Below are positions 26,001-34,258 of a stretch of 64,000 nt of DNA, one piece after another (the first letter of the stretch is position 1; each line of letters starts with the position of its first letter). The notes under the pieces are model-generated. The model ran no database searches. It had not been told where the DNA came from and was given only the letters and a program-made list of their open reading frames with translations. Origin of the DNA: Pseudomonas iridis (GTDB taxonomy: Bacteria; Pseudomonadota; Gammaproteobacteria; Pseudomonadales; Pseudomonadaceae); assembly GCF_017980685.1 (NCBI RefSeq), contig NZ_JACXXO010000014.1, positions 1-64,000 of the forward strand, read 5' to 3'. A program made the translations under genes and the position numbers.

Positions 26001-26116
26001 GGGTCGATGGGCGCTGGGAACGCGAAGGCGAAGTGCGCCACCTGATCGCCGGACGCCTGAGTGATCTGAGCCCGCTGCTCAACGGCATCCGCGTGCAGAG
26101 CCGCGATTTTCACTGA
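23039..26116 (+). CDS. dnaE2: Error-prone DNA polymerase III alpha subunit DnaE2 (ImuC)
   Basis: The 1025-residue C-family polymerase performs translesion synthesis and damage-induced mutagenesis. An N-terminal PHP domain (YAELHCLSNFSFQRGASS, TDECTLAGI) precedes the polymerase core. Catalytic aspartates lie in PDIDVDF at residues 369-375, preceded by the GRGSAANSAVCF motif near 326. An OB-fold (VTFVTLEDEFGNVNVVVWRD) is at the C-terminus. It is shorter than replicative DnaE, as expected for DnaE2. It overlaps imuB by four bases, completing lexA2-imuA-imuB-dnaE2. Expression should follow LexA2 cleavage. Confidence 0.95.
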   Translation: MNDGYAELHCLSNFSFQRGASSALELFQRAKKHGYQALAITDECTLAGIVRAWQAAKSVELPLIIGSEIRIENGPKLVLLVENLAGYQALCGLITRARRRTQKGQYQVLREDFSEPLPGLLTLWVPDSVDDVEEGRWLRQTFGERLWLAVQLHRGQDDQRRLAALLSLAAELGIAAVASGDVHMHARGRRALQDTMTAIRHHVPVAEAGLRLHPNGERHLRSVEVQRELYPSALLDESVALARRCTFDLSQLRYQYPKELVPEGHTGSSWLRHLTKAGIAWRWKQGAPFKVLRQINKELKLIAELGYESYFLTVHDVVNFAREQHILCQGRGSAANSAVCFALGITEIDPDRTTLLFERFMSKERNEPPDIDVDFEHERREEVLQYVFRRYGRNRAALTAVVSTYHAAGAVRDVAKALGLPPDQINALADCCGHWSDETPPLARLLEGGFDPDSPVLRRVLSLTGQLIGFPRHLSQHPGGFVISEQPLDSLVPVENAAMADRTIIQWDKDDLDAVGLLKVDILALGMLSAIRRCFDLLRRHRHQDLTLATIPAEDKPTYEMISRADTIGVFQIESRAQMSMLPRLKPAEFYDLVIEVAIVRPGPIQGGMVHPYLRRRNKEEAETYPSPELEVVLKRTLGVPLFQEQVMQIAIVAADYSPGEADQLRRSMAAWKRHGGLEPHKERLAAGMKKNGYTPEFATQIFEQIKGFGSYGFPESHAASFALLTYASCWLKCHEPAAFACALINSWPMGFYSPDQILQDARRHQLQIRAVDVRASDWDCSLEPISGAQPAIRMGLRMIKGFREDDARRIEAARARGAFADVADLGERAGLDSRAQALLADSGALRGLAGHRHRARWEVAGVQKQLGLFAGLSSQEEPGVVLPKPSVGEDLHADYTTVGTTLGPHPLALLRNELKARRCRSSQELLDIEHGRPVSIAGLVTGRQRPGTASGVTFVTLEDEFGNVNVVVWRDLAERQRQVLVGSQLLRVDGRWEREGEVRHLIAGRLSDLSPLLNGIRVQSRDFH

Positions 26117-26307
26117 TCCGCTTTATATCTGCCGCCACCAATCATTCGGGTGCGCGAGGACGAGTCAGTCGCGGTCATTTTGAGCCGATTAATTGACGTC
26201 AAAAAAATCTGTCGCGAATGATGGCACTTTGTCATAATGCCGCCCCTTTTCCGCTCCCCACCGCGTTGCCGTGCCGGGACACACCGTTTTTCAAGAAGGA
26301 ATACCCA

Positions 26308-27000
26308 GTGAGAATGATCTCCCGGATGTTGGTCTCAGGCGTTGCAATTGCGGTACTCGGCACGCTGGCCAGTTCGCTCGCCGGTTGCGCCACCGAAAGC
26401 TCCCGCGCGTTGCCGGTGGCCAAGGTTGAAAGTGCTTCTCAAGTCTGGACCGGCGTTCGCGTGCCGATGGCGGTGGGCAAGTTCGACAACCGTTCCAGCT
26501 ACATGCGCGGGATCTTTTCCGACGGCGTTGACCGTCTCGGCGGTCAGGCCAAGACCATCCTGATCACGCATTTGCAGCAGACCAACCGTTTCTCCGTGCT
26601 GGATCGCGACAACATGGGCGAAATCCAGCAGGAAGCGGCGATCAAGGGCCAGGCCCAGCGTCTGAAAGGCGCCGATTACGTGGTCACCGGTGACGTCACC
26701 GAGTTCGGCCGCAAAGAGACGGGCGATCATCAGTTGTTCGGCATTCTCGGCCGTGGCAAGACCCAGGTCGCTTACGCCAAGGTCAACCTGAATATCGTCA
26801 ACATCAGCACCTCGGAAGTGGTGTATTCGACCCAGGGCGCAGGCGAGTACGCCTTGTCCAACCGCGAAATCATCGGCTTCGGCGGCACCGCTGCCTACGA
26901 CTCCACCCTCAACGGCAAAGTCCTGGATCTGGCCATGCGCGAGGCGATCAATCGTCTGGTGGATGGCATGAACGCCGGTACCTGGAAACCGGGCAACTGA
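26308..27000 (+). CDS. CsgG-like outer-membrane lipoprotein
   Basis: The product is 230 residues. The frame is open further upstream, but GTG at 26308 with AAGGA seven bases before gives a lipoprotein signal ending ASSLAGCATE (lipobox LAGC). The mature part matches the CsgG/HfaB family (PF03783): VPMAVGKFDNRSSYMRGIFS, then QTNRFSVLDRDNMGEIQQEA and GADYVVTGDVTEFGRKETGD. CsgG forms the curli export pore, but curli genes are absent here. The following two lipoproteins match the CsgG-DUF4810-DUF799 arrangement seen in Neisseria and other proteobacteria, of unknown role in the cell envelope. It is the first gene of that operon. Confidence 0.88.
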   Translation: MRMISRMLVSGVAIAVLGTLASSLAGCATESSRALPVAKVESASQVWTGVRVPMAVGKFDNRSSYMRGIFSDGVDRLGGQAKTILITHLQQTNRFSVLDRDNMGEIQQEAAIKGQAQRLKGADYVVTGDVTEFGRKETGDHQLFGILGRGKTQVAYAKVNLNIVNISTSEVVYSTQGAGEYALSNREIIGFGGTAAYDSTLNGKVLDLAMREAINRLVDGMNAGTWKPGN

Positions 27001-27029
27001 TCGACGCCCATTGCAAGGAGCAACAACAC

Positions 27030-27398
27030 ATGAATTTGACTCTGTCGCGGTCGCTGCTGGCCTTGACCCTGGCCGCCAGCACCTTGCTGGCCGGTTGTGC
27101 CGGCCCGAAAACCCTGTACCAGTGGGAAGGCTACGAACCGCAGGTCTACGAATACTTCAAGGGCGAAGAGCCGAAAGAAGCCCAAGCCGAAGCGCTTGAG
27201 CGTGACCTGCAAAAAATCCGCTCCACCGGTAAGGCCGTACCACCGGGTTACCACGCGCACCTGGGCCTGCTCTATCTGAGCATGGGCAAGGATGATCAGA
27301 TGGTGCAGCAGTTCCGCACCGAAAAGACGCTGTTTCCCGAGTCCGGCACGTACATGGATTTTCTGCTTAAAAACGCCAAGACCGGAGACGCCAAATGA
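27030..27398 (+). CDS. DUF4810 family lipoprotein
   Basis: The 122-residue product has lipoprotein signal LTLAASTLLAGCAGPK (lipobox LAGC). The short mature domain contains TLYQWEGYEPQVYEYFKGEE, a coiled helical stretch and PPGYHAHLGLLYLSMGKDDQ, a tetratricopeptide-like segment. It is anchored to a membrane facing the periplasm. It lies 29 bases after the CsgG-like gene behind a GCAAGGAGC site and overlaps the next gene by four bases, so the three proteins very likely work together. The molecular role is unknown. Confidence 0.85.
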   Translation: MNLTLSRSLLALTLAASTLLAGCAGPKTLYQWEGYEPQVYEYFKGEEPKEAQAEALERDLQKIRSTGKAVPPGYHAHLGLLYLSMGKDDQMVQQFRTEKTLFPESGTYMDFLLKNAKTGDAK

Positions 27399-28054
27399 TC
27401 CCGCGTGCAGTGAAACTGCTGGTCGGTGTGCTGGCGCTGAGCGTGCTCGGTGGCTGCGTCAAGCCCAAGACCGTGGACTATTCGGCGTACAAGCAGGCAC
27501 GGCCCAAGACCATTCTGGTATTGCCGCCGCTGAACACCTCGCCGGACGTAAAGGCCTCGTACAGTCTGTTGTCGCAGGTAACGTTTCCATTGGCCGAGGC
27601 CGGTTACTACGTGTTGCCGATCACATTGGTTGACGAGACCTTTCGCCAGAACGGTTTGACCACGCCAGATGACATCCACCAGGCGCCGGCGAACAAGCTG
27701 CAGGAAATCTTCGGCGCCGACGCGGCGTTGTACATCACCGTGACCGAATACGGGACGCGTTACATGGTGATCAGCAGCGAAACCGCAGTCACTGCAACGG
27801 CGAAACTGGTTGACCTGAAGAGCGGCACGACGCTGTGGACCGGCTCGGCCCGTGCCTCGAGCGAAGAGGGCGGTAACAACGGTGGCGGCGGCCTGATCGG
27901 CATGCTGATCACGGCGGCGGTGAAGCAGATCATCAACAGTTCCACCGATGCCGGTTTCCCGATTGCCGGCGTGGCGAGTAACCGCCTGCTGTCGGCCGGG
28001 CATCCGGCAGGGCTGTTGTACGGTCCGCGCTCGCCAAAATACGGCACGGACTAA
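27395..28054 (+). CDS. DUF799 (GNA1162-like) lipoprotein
   Basis: This 219-residue lipoprotein has a signal ending LSVLGGCVKPK (lipobox LGGC). The mature domain has the GNA1162 pattern: RPKTILVLPPLNTSPDVKAS, ETFRQNGLTTPDDIH, then LQEIFGADAALYITVTEYG. A glycine-rich turn (EEGGNNGGGGLIGMLIT) precedes a C-terminal segment. The fold of the Neisseria homologue resembles TolB's N-terminal domain and suggests an envelope transport role, here inferred only from family. It is the last gene of the CsgG operon, followed by a family B REP doublet. Confidence 0.88.
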   Translation: MIPRAVKLLVGVLALSVLGGCVKPKTVDYSAYKQARPKTILVLPPLNTSPDVKASYSLLSQVTFPLAEAGYYVLPITLVDETFRQNGLTTPDDIHQAPANKLQEIFGADAALYITVTEYGTRYMVISSETAVTATAKLVDLKSGTTLWTGSARASSEEGGNNGGGGLIGMLITAAVKQIINSSTDAGFPIAGVASNRLLSAGHPAGLLYGPRSPKYGTD

Positions 28055-28061
28055 AAACACA

Positions 28062-28144
28062 GATCAAAAGATCGCAGCCTTCGGCAGCTCCTACATTTGG
28101 AATGCATTTCCCTGTAGGCGCTGCCGAAGGCTGCGATCTTTTGC
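28062..28144. repeat. REP doublet, family B
   Basis: gatcgcagccttcggcagct and the inverted gctgccgaaggctgcgatct around a 30-base centre, directly after the lipoprotein operon. It can fold as a transcript-end hairpin. Confidence 0.9.
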
Positions 28145-28275
28145 TTTCAGGGGCCAAAAGCGCTCGGCACCTCATCGACTCGTAATCAAGACTCTGCATC
28201 TTCAGGCCGAAGGCGATATTCTGCGCGACAGTTCATGCGCCACTGCTGCGTTGCCAGCACTGAAGGAGCTTTCGA

Positions 28276-28965
28276 ATGACCGAGAAAAAACCGGAAACCA
28301 CGGTCGACCGTGTCTACCAAGGGGTTTACGAGGCGATCAGCAAGCGATCGCTGCGTCCGGGGATGAAGCTGGGCGAAGCTTCCCTGGCAGAATTGTTTAA
28401 CGTCAGCCGCACGTCGGTTCGCGCCGCGCTCAAGCAATTGGAGGCCGACGGACTGGTGACGACCGAGCCCAATAAAGGTGCGTCAGTGTCCTTGCCGAGC
28501 AATGAAGAGATTCGCTCGCTGTTCGAAACCCGGCGCTTGATCGAGATCGGCATCGTCACTGAGTTGTGCCGTCGCAAGGACACCGCAGCGATGCAAGCGC
28601 TGCGTGAACACCTGCTGCTGGAAGATGAGGCTCACGCGGCCGGGGACCATCAGCGGCTGATTTACCTGCTTGGTGAATTCCACATCAAACTCGCGCGCAG
28701 TCTCAACAACCCGGTGCTGCTCGACTGGTTCCAGAAGCTGATTTCCCGTGCCTCGCTGTATGCCGCTGCGCTGGACGACGACAGCCATGAAGTCTGCCGC
28801 GACGACGAACACCTGCGCCTGATCGAGTACATCGAGGCCGGTAATCAGAGTGCTGCCATCGAGTTGACCTGCACGCACCTCAACGGCATCGAGAAGGCGA
28901 TTCTCGACGTCGCCGCGAAAATGAAAACTGGCTACCATCCGCTCAAACACCTGATTGGCGTTTAA
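28276..28965 (+). CDS. GntR-family regulator, FadR (FCD) subfamily
   Basis: The 229-residue regulator has an N-terminal winged helix (VDRVYQGVYEAISKRSLRPG, then LAELFNVSRTSVRAALKQLE). A helical FCD ligand domain follows, with the metal-binding pattern of Asp/His residues (GEFHIKLARSLNN; DEHLRLIEYIEAG; CTHLNGIEKAIL). FCD regulators usually sense organic acids and control transport or catabolism genes. No obvious target is adjacent: the next gene is a hybrid kinase on the same strand 135 bases away. Confidence 0.9.
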   Translation: MTEKKPETTVDRVYQGVYEAISKRSLRPGMKLGEASLAELFNVSRTSVRAALKQLEADGLVTTEPNKGASVSLPSNEEIRSLFETRRLIEIGIVTELCRRKDTAAMQALREHLLLEDEAHAAGDHQRLIYLLGEFHIKLARSLNNPVLLDWFQKLISRASLYAAALDDDSHEVCRDDEHLRLIEYIEAGNQSAAIELTCTHLNGIEKAILDVAAKMKTGYHPLKHLIGV

Positions 28966-29099
28966 TCCTGAGCCGGCGTTGAAATCGGCTATACCTCTAA
29001 TGAAACCAATGAGTCAGACGATGCTCGAAACAAACGTGCGATCGCGGCGATTTGGCTTCGCGATCATTCGGGCAAACACACAGGACACCGAGTCACTCG

Positions 29100-31211
29100 A
29101 TGCAGTTTTTATCCGATAGCCACGGTTGTGAAGGCTGGAAAGGCGAAATGGCCGCACGCATCTGCGCGTTCGACTGGAGCCATACCGAGTTGGGCCCGCT
29201 CGATCGTTGGCCCGCCAGTCTGTGCTGTGCCGTGCAGATGATGCTCGCCTCGCCGTTGCCGATGGTCATGCTCTGGGGCCGCGCCGGTTACATGATCTAT
29301 AACGACGCCTACTCGGAGTTTGCCGGTGGCCGCCACCCTTACTTGCTTGGCGTGCCGGTGGAGTTGGGCTGGCCGGAAGTTGCCGAGTTCAATCGGCATG
29401 TGGTCGACACTTGTCTGGCGGGTGGCACTTTGTCGTTTCGCAACAAAGAGCTGGTGTTGTTGCGCGACGGGGTTCCGGAAGACGTCTGGATGGATCTTTA
29501 TTACAGCCCCGTGGCTAATGACGAAGGTCGCCCGTCCGGGGTGATGGCAATGGTGGTGGAAACCACCGAACTCGTGCGCTCCGAGCAATTGCGTCAAGCC
29601 GCGGAAGAAGCCTTCCGCGCCGACAACGAACGTGTGCGTCTGGCGCTCAACGCCGGGGCTTTGCTCGGCTCGTTTGTCTGGGATGTGAAGAACAATGTGT
29701 TGTCGGCGGACGAGCGTTTTGCCCGGACGTTTTCTTACCCGCCGGAACATGATCTGAGCAACCTGGCACAACATATTGCGCATTCGCGAATTCACCCCGA
29801 TGACCGTGCCTGGGTTCAGGAAAGTATCGACCATTGCGTAAAGACCGGCGCGCCGTATAACGTCGAATACCGCGTACTGCGCAGCGATGGCAGTTACCTT
29901 TGGGTGCTGGCCAGCGGCGGTTGCGAATTCGACGAACGCGGTGAAGCACTGCGTTTCCCCGGGGTGTTGATCGACATTCATGAGCGCAAGAGCGCCGAAG
30001 AGTCCCTGCTCAAGTTCACCCGTAACCTCGAACAGCGTGTGGCCGATGAAGTCGAAGCGCGGCTCACTGCCGAAGAACAACTGCGCCAATCGCAAAAGCT
30101 CGAGTCCATTGGCGGACTTACCGGTGGCGTGGCCCATGACTTCAATAACCTGTTGCAGGTAATTGCCGGCAACCTGCACCTGCTGGCTCGGCATGAGCCG
30201 GATAACGCCAATGTGCAGCGGCGCGTCAGCGCTTCGCTGGCGGCGGTCGAGCGCGGGGCCAAGCTGTCTTCGCAACTGCTCGCGTTTGCCCGGCGTCAAC
30301 CGCTGTCGCCGGCCGTGTGCAATCCGCAGCAGATCTTCGAAGGCGTCGGCGAGTTGCTGCAACGGGCGCTGGGCGAAACCATTCACATCGATGTGCAATT
30401 GCCACAAGCACCGTGGCACATCAACGTCGACCGCAATCAACTGGAAAACGCCATTCTCAACCTGGCAATCAACGCTCGCGATGCCATGAAAGGCGAGGGC
30501 ACGATTGTGCTGAGCGCTTTCAATACGTTTCTGGACAGCACGTTTTGCGTCGGCAAAGGCATCGTCCCCGGCGAGTTCGTGCGGGTGACGGTCAGCGATA
30601 CCGGCGCCGGCATTCCCGCGCAGATACTGGAGCAGGTGTTCGAACCGTTCTTCACCACCAAGGCCGATGGCCAGGGCACCGGGCTCGGCTTGAGCATGGT
30701 GTTCGGTTTCGTCAAACAGAGCGGCGGGCATGTCGAGATCGACAGCAAGCTGGGCGAAGGTACGCGGGTCGAGCTGTACTTTCCGCGCAGTTTGCGGCCG
30801 ATTCGCGAAGAGTCCTCCACTGCTGATGAAGTGTTGGGTGGCGGCAACGAGACCATCCTGGTGGTCGAGGACAACGACGCGGTGCGGGCCTCGGCAGTGG
30901 AATTGCTGCGCGATGAGGGCTATCAGGTCCTGATTGCCGGCAACGGCGACGCCGCGATGCAGATGCTGCTGGAAGGCGTTGAAGTGGATCTGATTTTCAC
31001 CGACGTGGTCATGCCTGGGCTGATCAAGAGTTCCGACCTGTTCGCCTGGGCCAAGGTGCAGAAGCCTCCGGTGGCGGTGCTGTTCACCTCTGGCCATACC
31101 CGCGACATCATCTCGCGCAATCACCAGTTGAGTCCCGACACCCATTTGCTCGGCAAGCCGTATGGCCCGGAATCGTTGTTGCAGATGATTCGTTCGGTGC
31201 TAAGCGGCTGA
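29100..31211 (+). CDS. PAS-containing hybrid sensor histidine kinase
   Basis: The 703-residue cytosolic hybrid kinase has no membrane helix. Two PAS-like regions come first (LPMVMLWGRAGYMIYNDAYS; GALLGSFVWDVKNNVLSADE followed by YRVLRSDGSYLWVLASGG). A coiled linker leads to HisKA with His346 in GGVAHDFNNLLQ. The HATPase domain follows (NLAINARDAM, DTGAGIPAQI, GTGLGLSM). A C-terminal receiver has phosphoacceptor Asp635 (IFTDVVMPG). The ATG at 29100 is chosen because it precedes the first conserved PAS residues. No separate response regulator is adjacent, and the input signal is unknown. Confidence 0.92.
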   Translation: MQFLSDSHGCEGWKGEMAARICAFDWSHTELGPLDRWPASLCCAVQMMLASPLPMVMLWGRAGYMIYNDAYSEFAGGRHPYLLGVPVELGWPEVAEFNRHVVDTCLAGGTLSFRNKELVLLRDGVPEDVWMDLYYSPVANDEGRPSGVMAMVVETTELVRSEQLRQAAEEAFRADNERVRLALNAGALLGSFVWDVKNNVLSADERFARTFSYPPEHDLSNLAQHIAHSRIHPDDRAWVQESIDHCVKTGAPYNVEYRVLRSDGSYLWVLASGGCEFDERGEALRFPGVLIDIHERKSAEESLLKFTRNLEQRVADEVEARLTAEEQLRQSQKLESIGGLTGGVAHDFNNLLQVIAGNLHLLARHEPDNANVQRRVSASLAAVERGAKLSSQLLAFARRQPLSPAVCNPQQIFEGVGELLQRALGETIHIDVQLPQAPWHINVDRNQLENAILNLAINARDAMKGEGTIVLSAFNTFLDSTFCVGKGIVPGEFVRVTVSDTGAGIPAQILEQVFEPFFTTKADGQGTGLGLSMVFGFVKQSGGHVEIDSKLGEGTRVELYFPRSLRPIREESSTADEVLGGGNETILVVEDNDAVRASAVELLRDEGYQVLIAGNGDAAMQMLLEGVEVDLIFTDVVMPGLIKSSDLFAWAKVQKPPVAVLFTSGHTRDIISRNHQLSPDTHLLGKPYGPESLLQMIRSVLSG

Positions 31212-31240
31212 GCTTGAAAACTTCCCACCAAGGCAGGCTG

Positions 31241-33874
31241 ATGACTTCGAAACGCACCTCCAAAGCACCCGCCGGCATGGTTCGCGTGCGCGGCGCCCGT
31301 GAGCACAACCTGAAGAACGTCGACATCGACATCCCCCGCGATGCATTGGTGGTGTTCACCGGCGTGTCCGGGTCGGGCAAGTCGTCCCTGGCGTTTTCCA
31401 CTTTGTATGCCGAAGCCCAGCGCCGCTACTTCGAATCGGTCGCGCCCTACGCGCGGCGGCTGATCGATCAGGTCGGAGTGCCGGATGTCGATTCCATCGA
31501 AGGCCTGCCTCCCGCCGTGGCCCTGCAACAGCAGCGGGGCACGCCGAGCACGCGCTCCTCGGTGGGCAGTGTCACGACGTTATCGAGCCTGATCCGCATG
31601 CTCTATTCCCGCGCCGGCAGTTACCCGCCGGGGCAGGCGATGCTGTACGCCGAGGATTTTTCGCCGAACACGCCGCAGGGCGCCTGCCCGGATTGTCATG
31701 GTCTGGGGCGGGTCTATGAAGTCACCGAAGCGTTGATGGTGCCGGACCCGAACCTGACCATCCGCCAGCGCGCCGTGGCGTCCTGGCCGCTGGCATGGCA
31801 GGGGCAGAACCTGCGCGACATCCTCGTGACGATGGGCATCGACGTCGACATCCCATGGCGAAAGTTGCCGAAAAAGCAGCGCGACTGGATTCTCTTCACC
31901 GAAGAAACCCCGACCGTGCCGGTGTACGCCGGGCTGACCCCGGAAGAGACCCGAGTCGCCCTCAAGCGCAAGATGGAGCCGAGTTATCAAGGCACCTTCA
32001 CCGGCGCCCGCCGCTACATCCTGCACACCTTCACCCACTCGCAAAGTGCGCTGATGAAAAAGCGCGTGGCGCGGTTCATGCTCGGCAGTCCTTGCCCGTT
32101 GTGCGATGGCAAACGGCTGAAGCGCGAGGCGTTGGCAGTGACATTTGCCGGCTACGACATCGGTGAGTTGTCACAGATGCCGCTGCTGCAAGTCGCCGAA
32201 GTTCTAAAACCGGTGGCGGCTGCCAGTTATCTGGAGCACGCCGAGGAAACCGGCGAAACCCTCAGTCACGCGCAAACCCGCGAAGCCCGTCAACAGCGCG
32301 TCGCAAAGGGGGCCAGTGGTCACGCCAGCGCGCCAGATGTGCGCCACACACCGAACCTGTCACTGGAAAAGCGCCTGGCGGCGCAGCGCATTGCCGAGGA
32401 TCTGCTGGAACGGGTCACCACGTTGACCGAACTGGGGCTGGGCTATCTGGCTCTGGAACGCAGCACGCCGACCTTGTCGTCCGGTGAGTTGCAGCGCCTG
32501 CGATTGGCGACGCAATTGGGTTCGCAGTTGTTCGGCGTGATCTACGTGCTCGACGAGCCCTCCGCCGGTTTGCACCCGGCCGACGGAGAGGCGTTGTTCG
32601 AAGCCTTGCAGCGCTTGAAGGCTGATGGCAACACGCTGTTTGTGGTTGAGCATGATCTGGAAACCATGCGCCGCGCTGACTGGTTGATCGACGTCGGGCC
32701 GGCGGCGGGCGAGAAGGGCGGTCAGGTGTTGTACAGCGGCCCACCTGCGGGGCTGGCCGACATCGAACAATCACAGACCCGCGCTTATCTGTTCGCCGAA
32801 ACGCCACGCCAGACGCGTGCCGCACGCAAGCCGACGGCGTGGCTGAAGCTGGAGGGCATCACCCGCAATAACCTCAACAACCTCAGTGCCGAGTTTCCCT
32901 TGGGCTGCTTCACTTCGGTGACCGGTGTGTCCGGTTCCGGCAAGTCGAGTCTGGTCAGTCAGGCGTTGCTGGAACTGGTCGGTGCACAACTGGGACGGCC
33001 GGGCGCTGAGGCTGAGGCTGAAGAGCTGAGTCTTGAGGACGACGCGCCGCAAGTCAGCAGCGGCCAGATCACGGCCGGGCTGGAGTCGATCAAGCGCCTG
33101 GTGCAGGTCGATCAGAAACCCATCGGTCGTACGCCGCGCTCCAATCTGGCGACTTACACCGGGCTGTTCGACAACGTACGCAAGCTGTTCGCCGCCACTC
33201 CCCAGGCGCGGGCGGCGGGCTATGACGCCGGGCAGTTTTCCTTCAATGTTGCCAAGGGTCGTTGCGCGACGTGCGAGGGTGAGGGGTTTGTCAGTGTCGA
33301 GTTGCTGTTCATGCCCAGCGTGTATGCGCCGTGCCCGACGTGTCATGGCGCGCGGTACAACCAGCAGACGCTGGCGGTTTTGTGGGAGGGGCTGAGCATC
33401 GCGCAGGTGCTGCAATTGACGGTCGATGAGGCGGTGGAGGTTTTCGTCGGGCAGCCGGGGATTCGCCGTTCGCTGGAGGTGTTGCGCGATATCGGCCTTG
33501 GTTATTTGCGACTTGGTCAACCGGCCACGGAGCTGTCGGGCGGTGAGGCGCAGCGGATCAAACTGGCCACCGAGTTGCAGCGCAATCAGCGCGGCGCGAC
33601 GTTGTATGTGCTGGATGAACCGACCACCGGCCTGCATCCGCGGGATGTCGACCGACTGTTGGAACAACTGGATTCGCTAGTGACAGCCGGGCACACGGTC
33701 ATCGTGGTCGAACATGAAATGCGCGTGGTTGCGCAGAGCGACTGGGTGATCGACATCGGCCCGGGGGCGGGAGATGAGGGCGGCAAAATTGTCGTGGCGG
33801 GCACGCCGCAGAAAGTGGCTGCCAGCAAAAAAAGCCGGACCGCGCCATTCCTCGCCCGCGCCTTGAGCCGATAA
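31241..33874 (+). CDS. UvrA-like ABC ATPase (UvrA2 paralogue)
   Basis: This 877-residue excinuclease-type ATPase has two ABC cassettes. Walker A sequences are GVSGSGKSSL at residues 41-50 and again near 565. Signature LSSGELQRLRLATQLGS and ELSGGEAQRIKLATELQ follow, with Walker B ends VLDEPSAGLH and VLDEPTTGLH. Zinc-binding cysteine pairs are CPDCHGLGR, CPLCDGKR, CATCEGEGF and CPTCHGARY. It is shorter than UvrA (about 940) and lacks much of the UvrB-contact region, matching the UvrA2 class linked to drug or lesion resistance. UvrA proper is presumably elsewhere. The ATG at 31241 has AAGGCAGG upstream. Confidence 0.9.
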   Translation: MTSKRTSKAPAGMVRVRGAREHNLKNVDIDIPRDALVVFTGVSGSGKSSLAFSTLYAEAQRRYFESVAPYARRLIDQVGVPDVDSIEGLPPAVALQQQRGTPSTRSSVGSVTTLSSLIRMLYSRAGSYPPGQAMLYAEDFSPNTPQGACPDCHGLGRVYEVTEALMVPDPNLTIRQRAVASWPLAWQGQNLRDILVTMGIDVDIPWRKLPKKQRDWILFTEETPTVPVYAGLTPEETRVALKRKMEPSYQGTFTGARRYILHTFTHSQSALMKKRVARFMLGSPCPLCDGKRLKREALAVTFAGYDIGELSQMPLLQVAEVLKPVAAASYLEHAEETGETLSHAQTREARQQRVAKGASGHASAPDVRHTPNLSLEKRLAAQRIAEDLLERVTTLTELGLGYLALERSTPTLSSGELQRLRLATQLGSQLFGVIYVLDEPSAGLHPADGEALFEALQRLKADGNTLFVVEHDLETMRRADWLIDVGPAAGEKGGQVLYSGPPAGLADIEQSQTRAYLFAETPRQTRAARKPTAWLKLEGITRNNLNNLSAEFPLGCFTSVTGVSGSGKSSLVSQALLELVGAQLGRPGAEAEAEELSLEDDAPQVSSGQITAGLESIKRLVQVDQKPIGRTPRSNLATYTGLFDNVRKLFAATPQARAAGYDAGQFSFNVAKGRCATCEGEGFVSVELLFMPSVYAPCPTCHGARYNQQTLAVLWEGLSIAQVLQLTVDEAVEVFVGQPGIRRSLEVLRDIGLGYLRLGQPATELSGGEAQRIKLATELQRNQRGATLYVLDEPTTGLHPRDVDRLLEQLDSLVTAGHTVIVVEHEMRVVAQSDWVIDIGPGAGDEGGKIVVAGTPQKVAASKKSRTAPFLARALSR

Positions 33875-33895
33875 TGGCGTCGATCCCGATGGTCT

Positions 33896-34257
33896 GATCG
33901 CTGGCAAGCCAGCTCCCACAGGTTATTGGGTTGTACTCGGGTTTTGAGTTCCCTTCACTCCATTGCGGGAGCTGGCCTGCCAGCGATAGCGGTGGAACAG
34001 GCAGCATTGATGTTGAGCGAGCGGGCCTGATCGCTGGCAAGCCAGCTCCCACAGGTTTTGGGTCGTGCTCGGGTTTTGAGTCCCCTTCAATCCCTGTGGG
34101 AGCTGGCCTGCCAGCGATAGCGGTGGAACAGGCCGCATTGATGTTGAGCGAGCGGGCCTGATCGCTGGCAAGCCCGCTCCCACAGGTTTTTGGGTCGTGC
34201 TCGGGTTTTGAGTCCCTTCAATCCCTGTGGGAGCTGGCTTGCCAGCGATAGCGGTGG
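33896..34257. repeat. Three-copy REP tandem array, 131-133 bp units
   Basis: gatcgctggcaagccagctc or a variant recurs at 33896, 34029 and 34160, each unit ending in an inverted REP (ggagctggcctgccagcgat). Spacers such as gtgctcgggttttgagt and gaacaggccgcattgatgtt repeat too. The third unit is incomplete and abuts the stop of the leftward kinase gene. Confidence 0.92.
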
Positions 34258-34258
34258 T

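Noticed and set aside
26193..26238. Promoter from ttgacg and cataat before the CsgG operon
   Set aside because: The two boxes are 34 bases apart, too far for a sigma-70 promoter. No better pair was convincing.
29109..31145. 678-codon antisense frame over the hybrid kinase
   Set aside because: Shadow of a clearly conserved kinase, without start signals.
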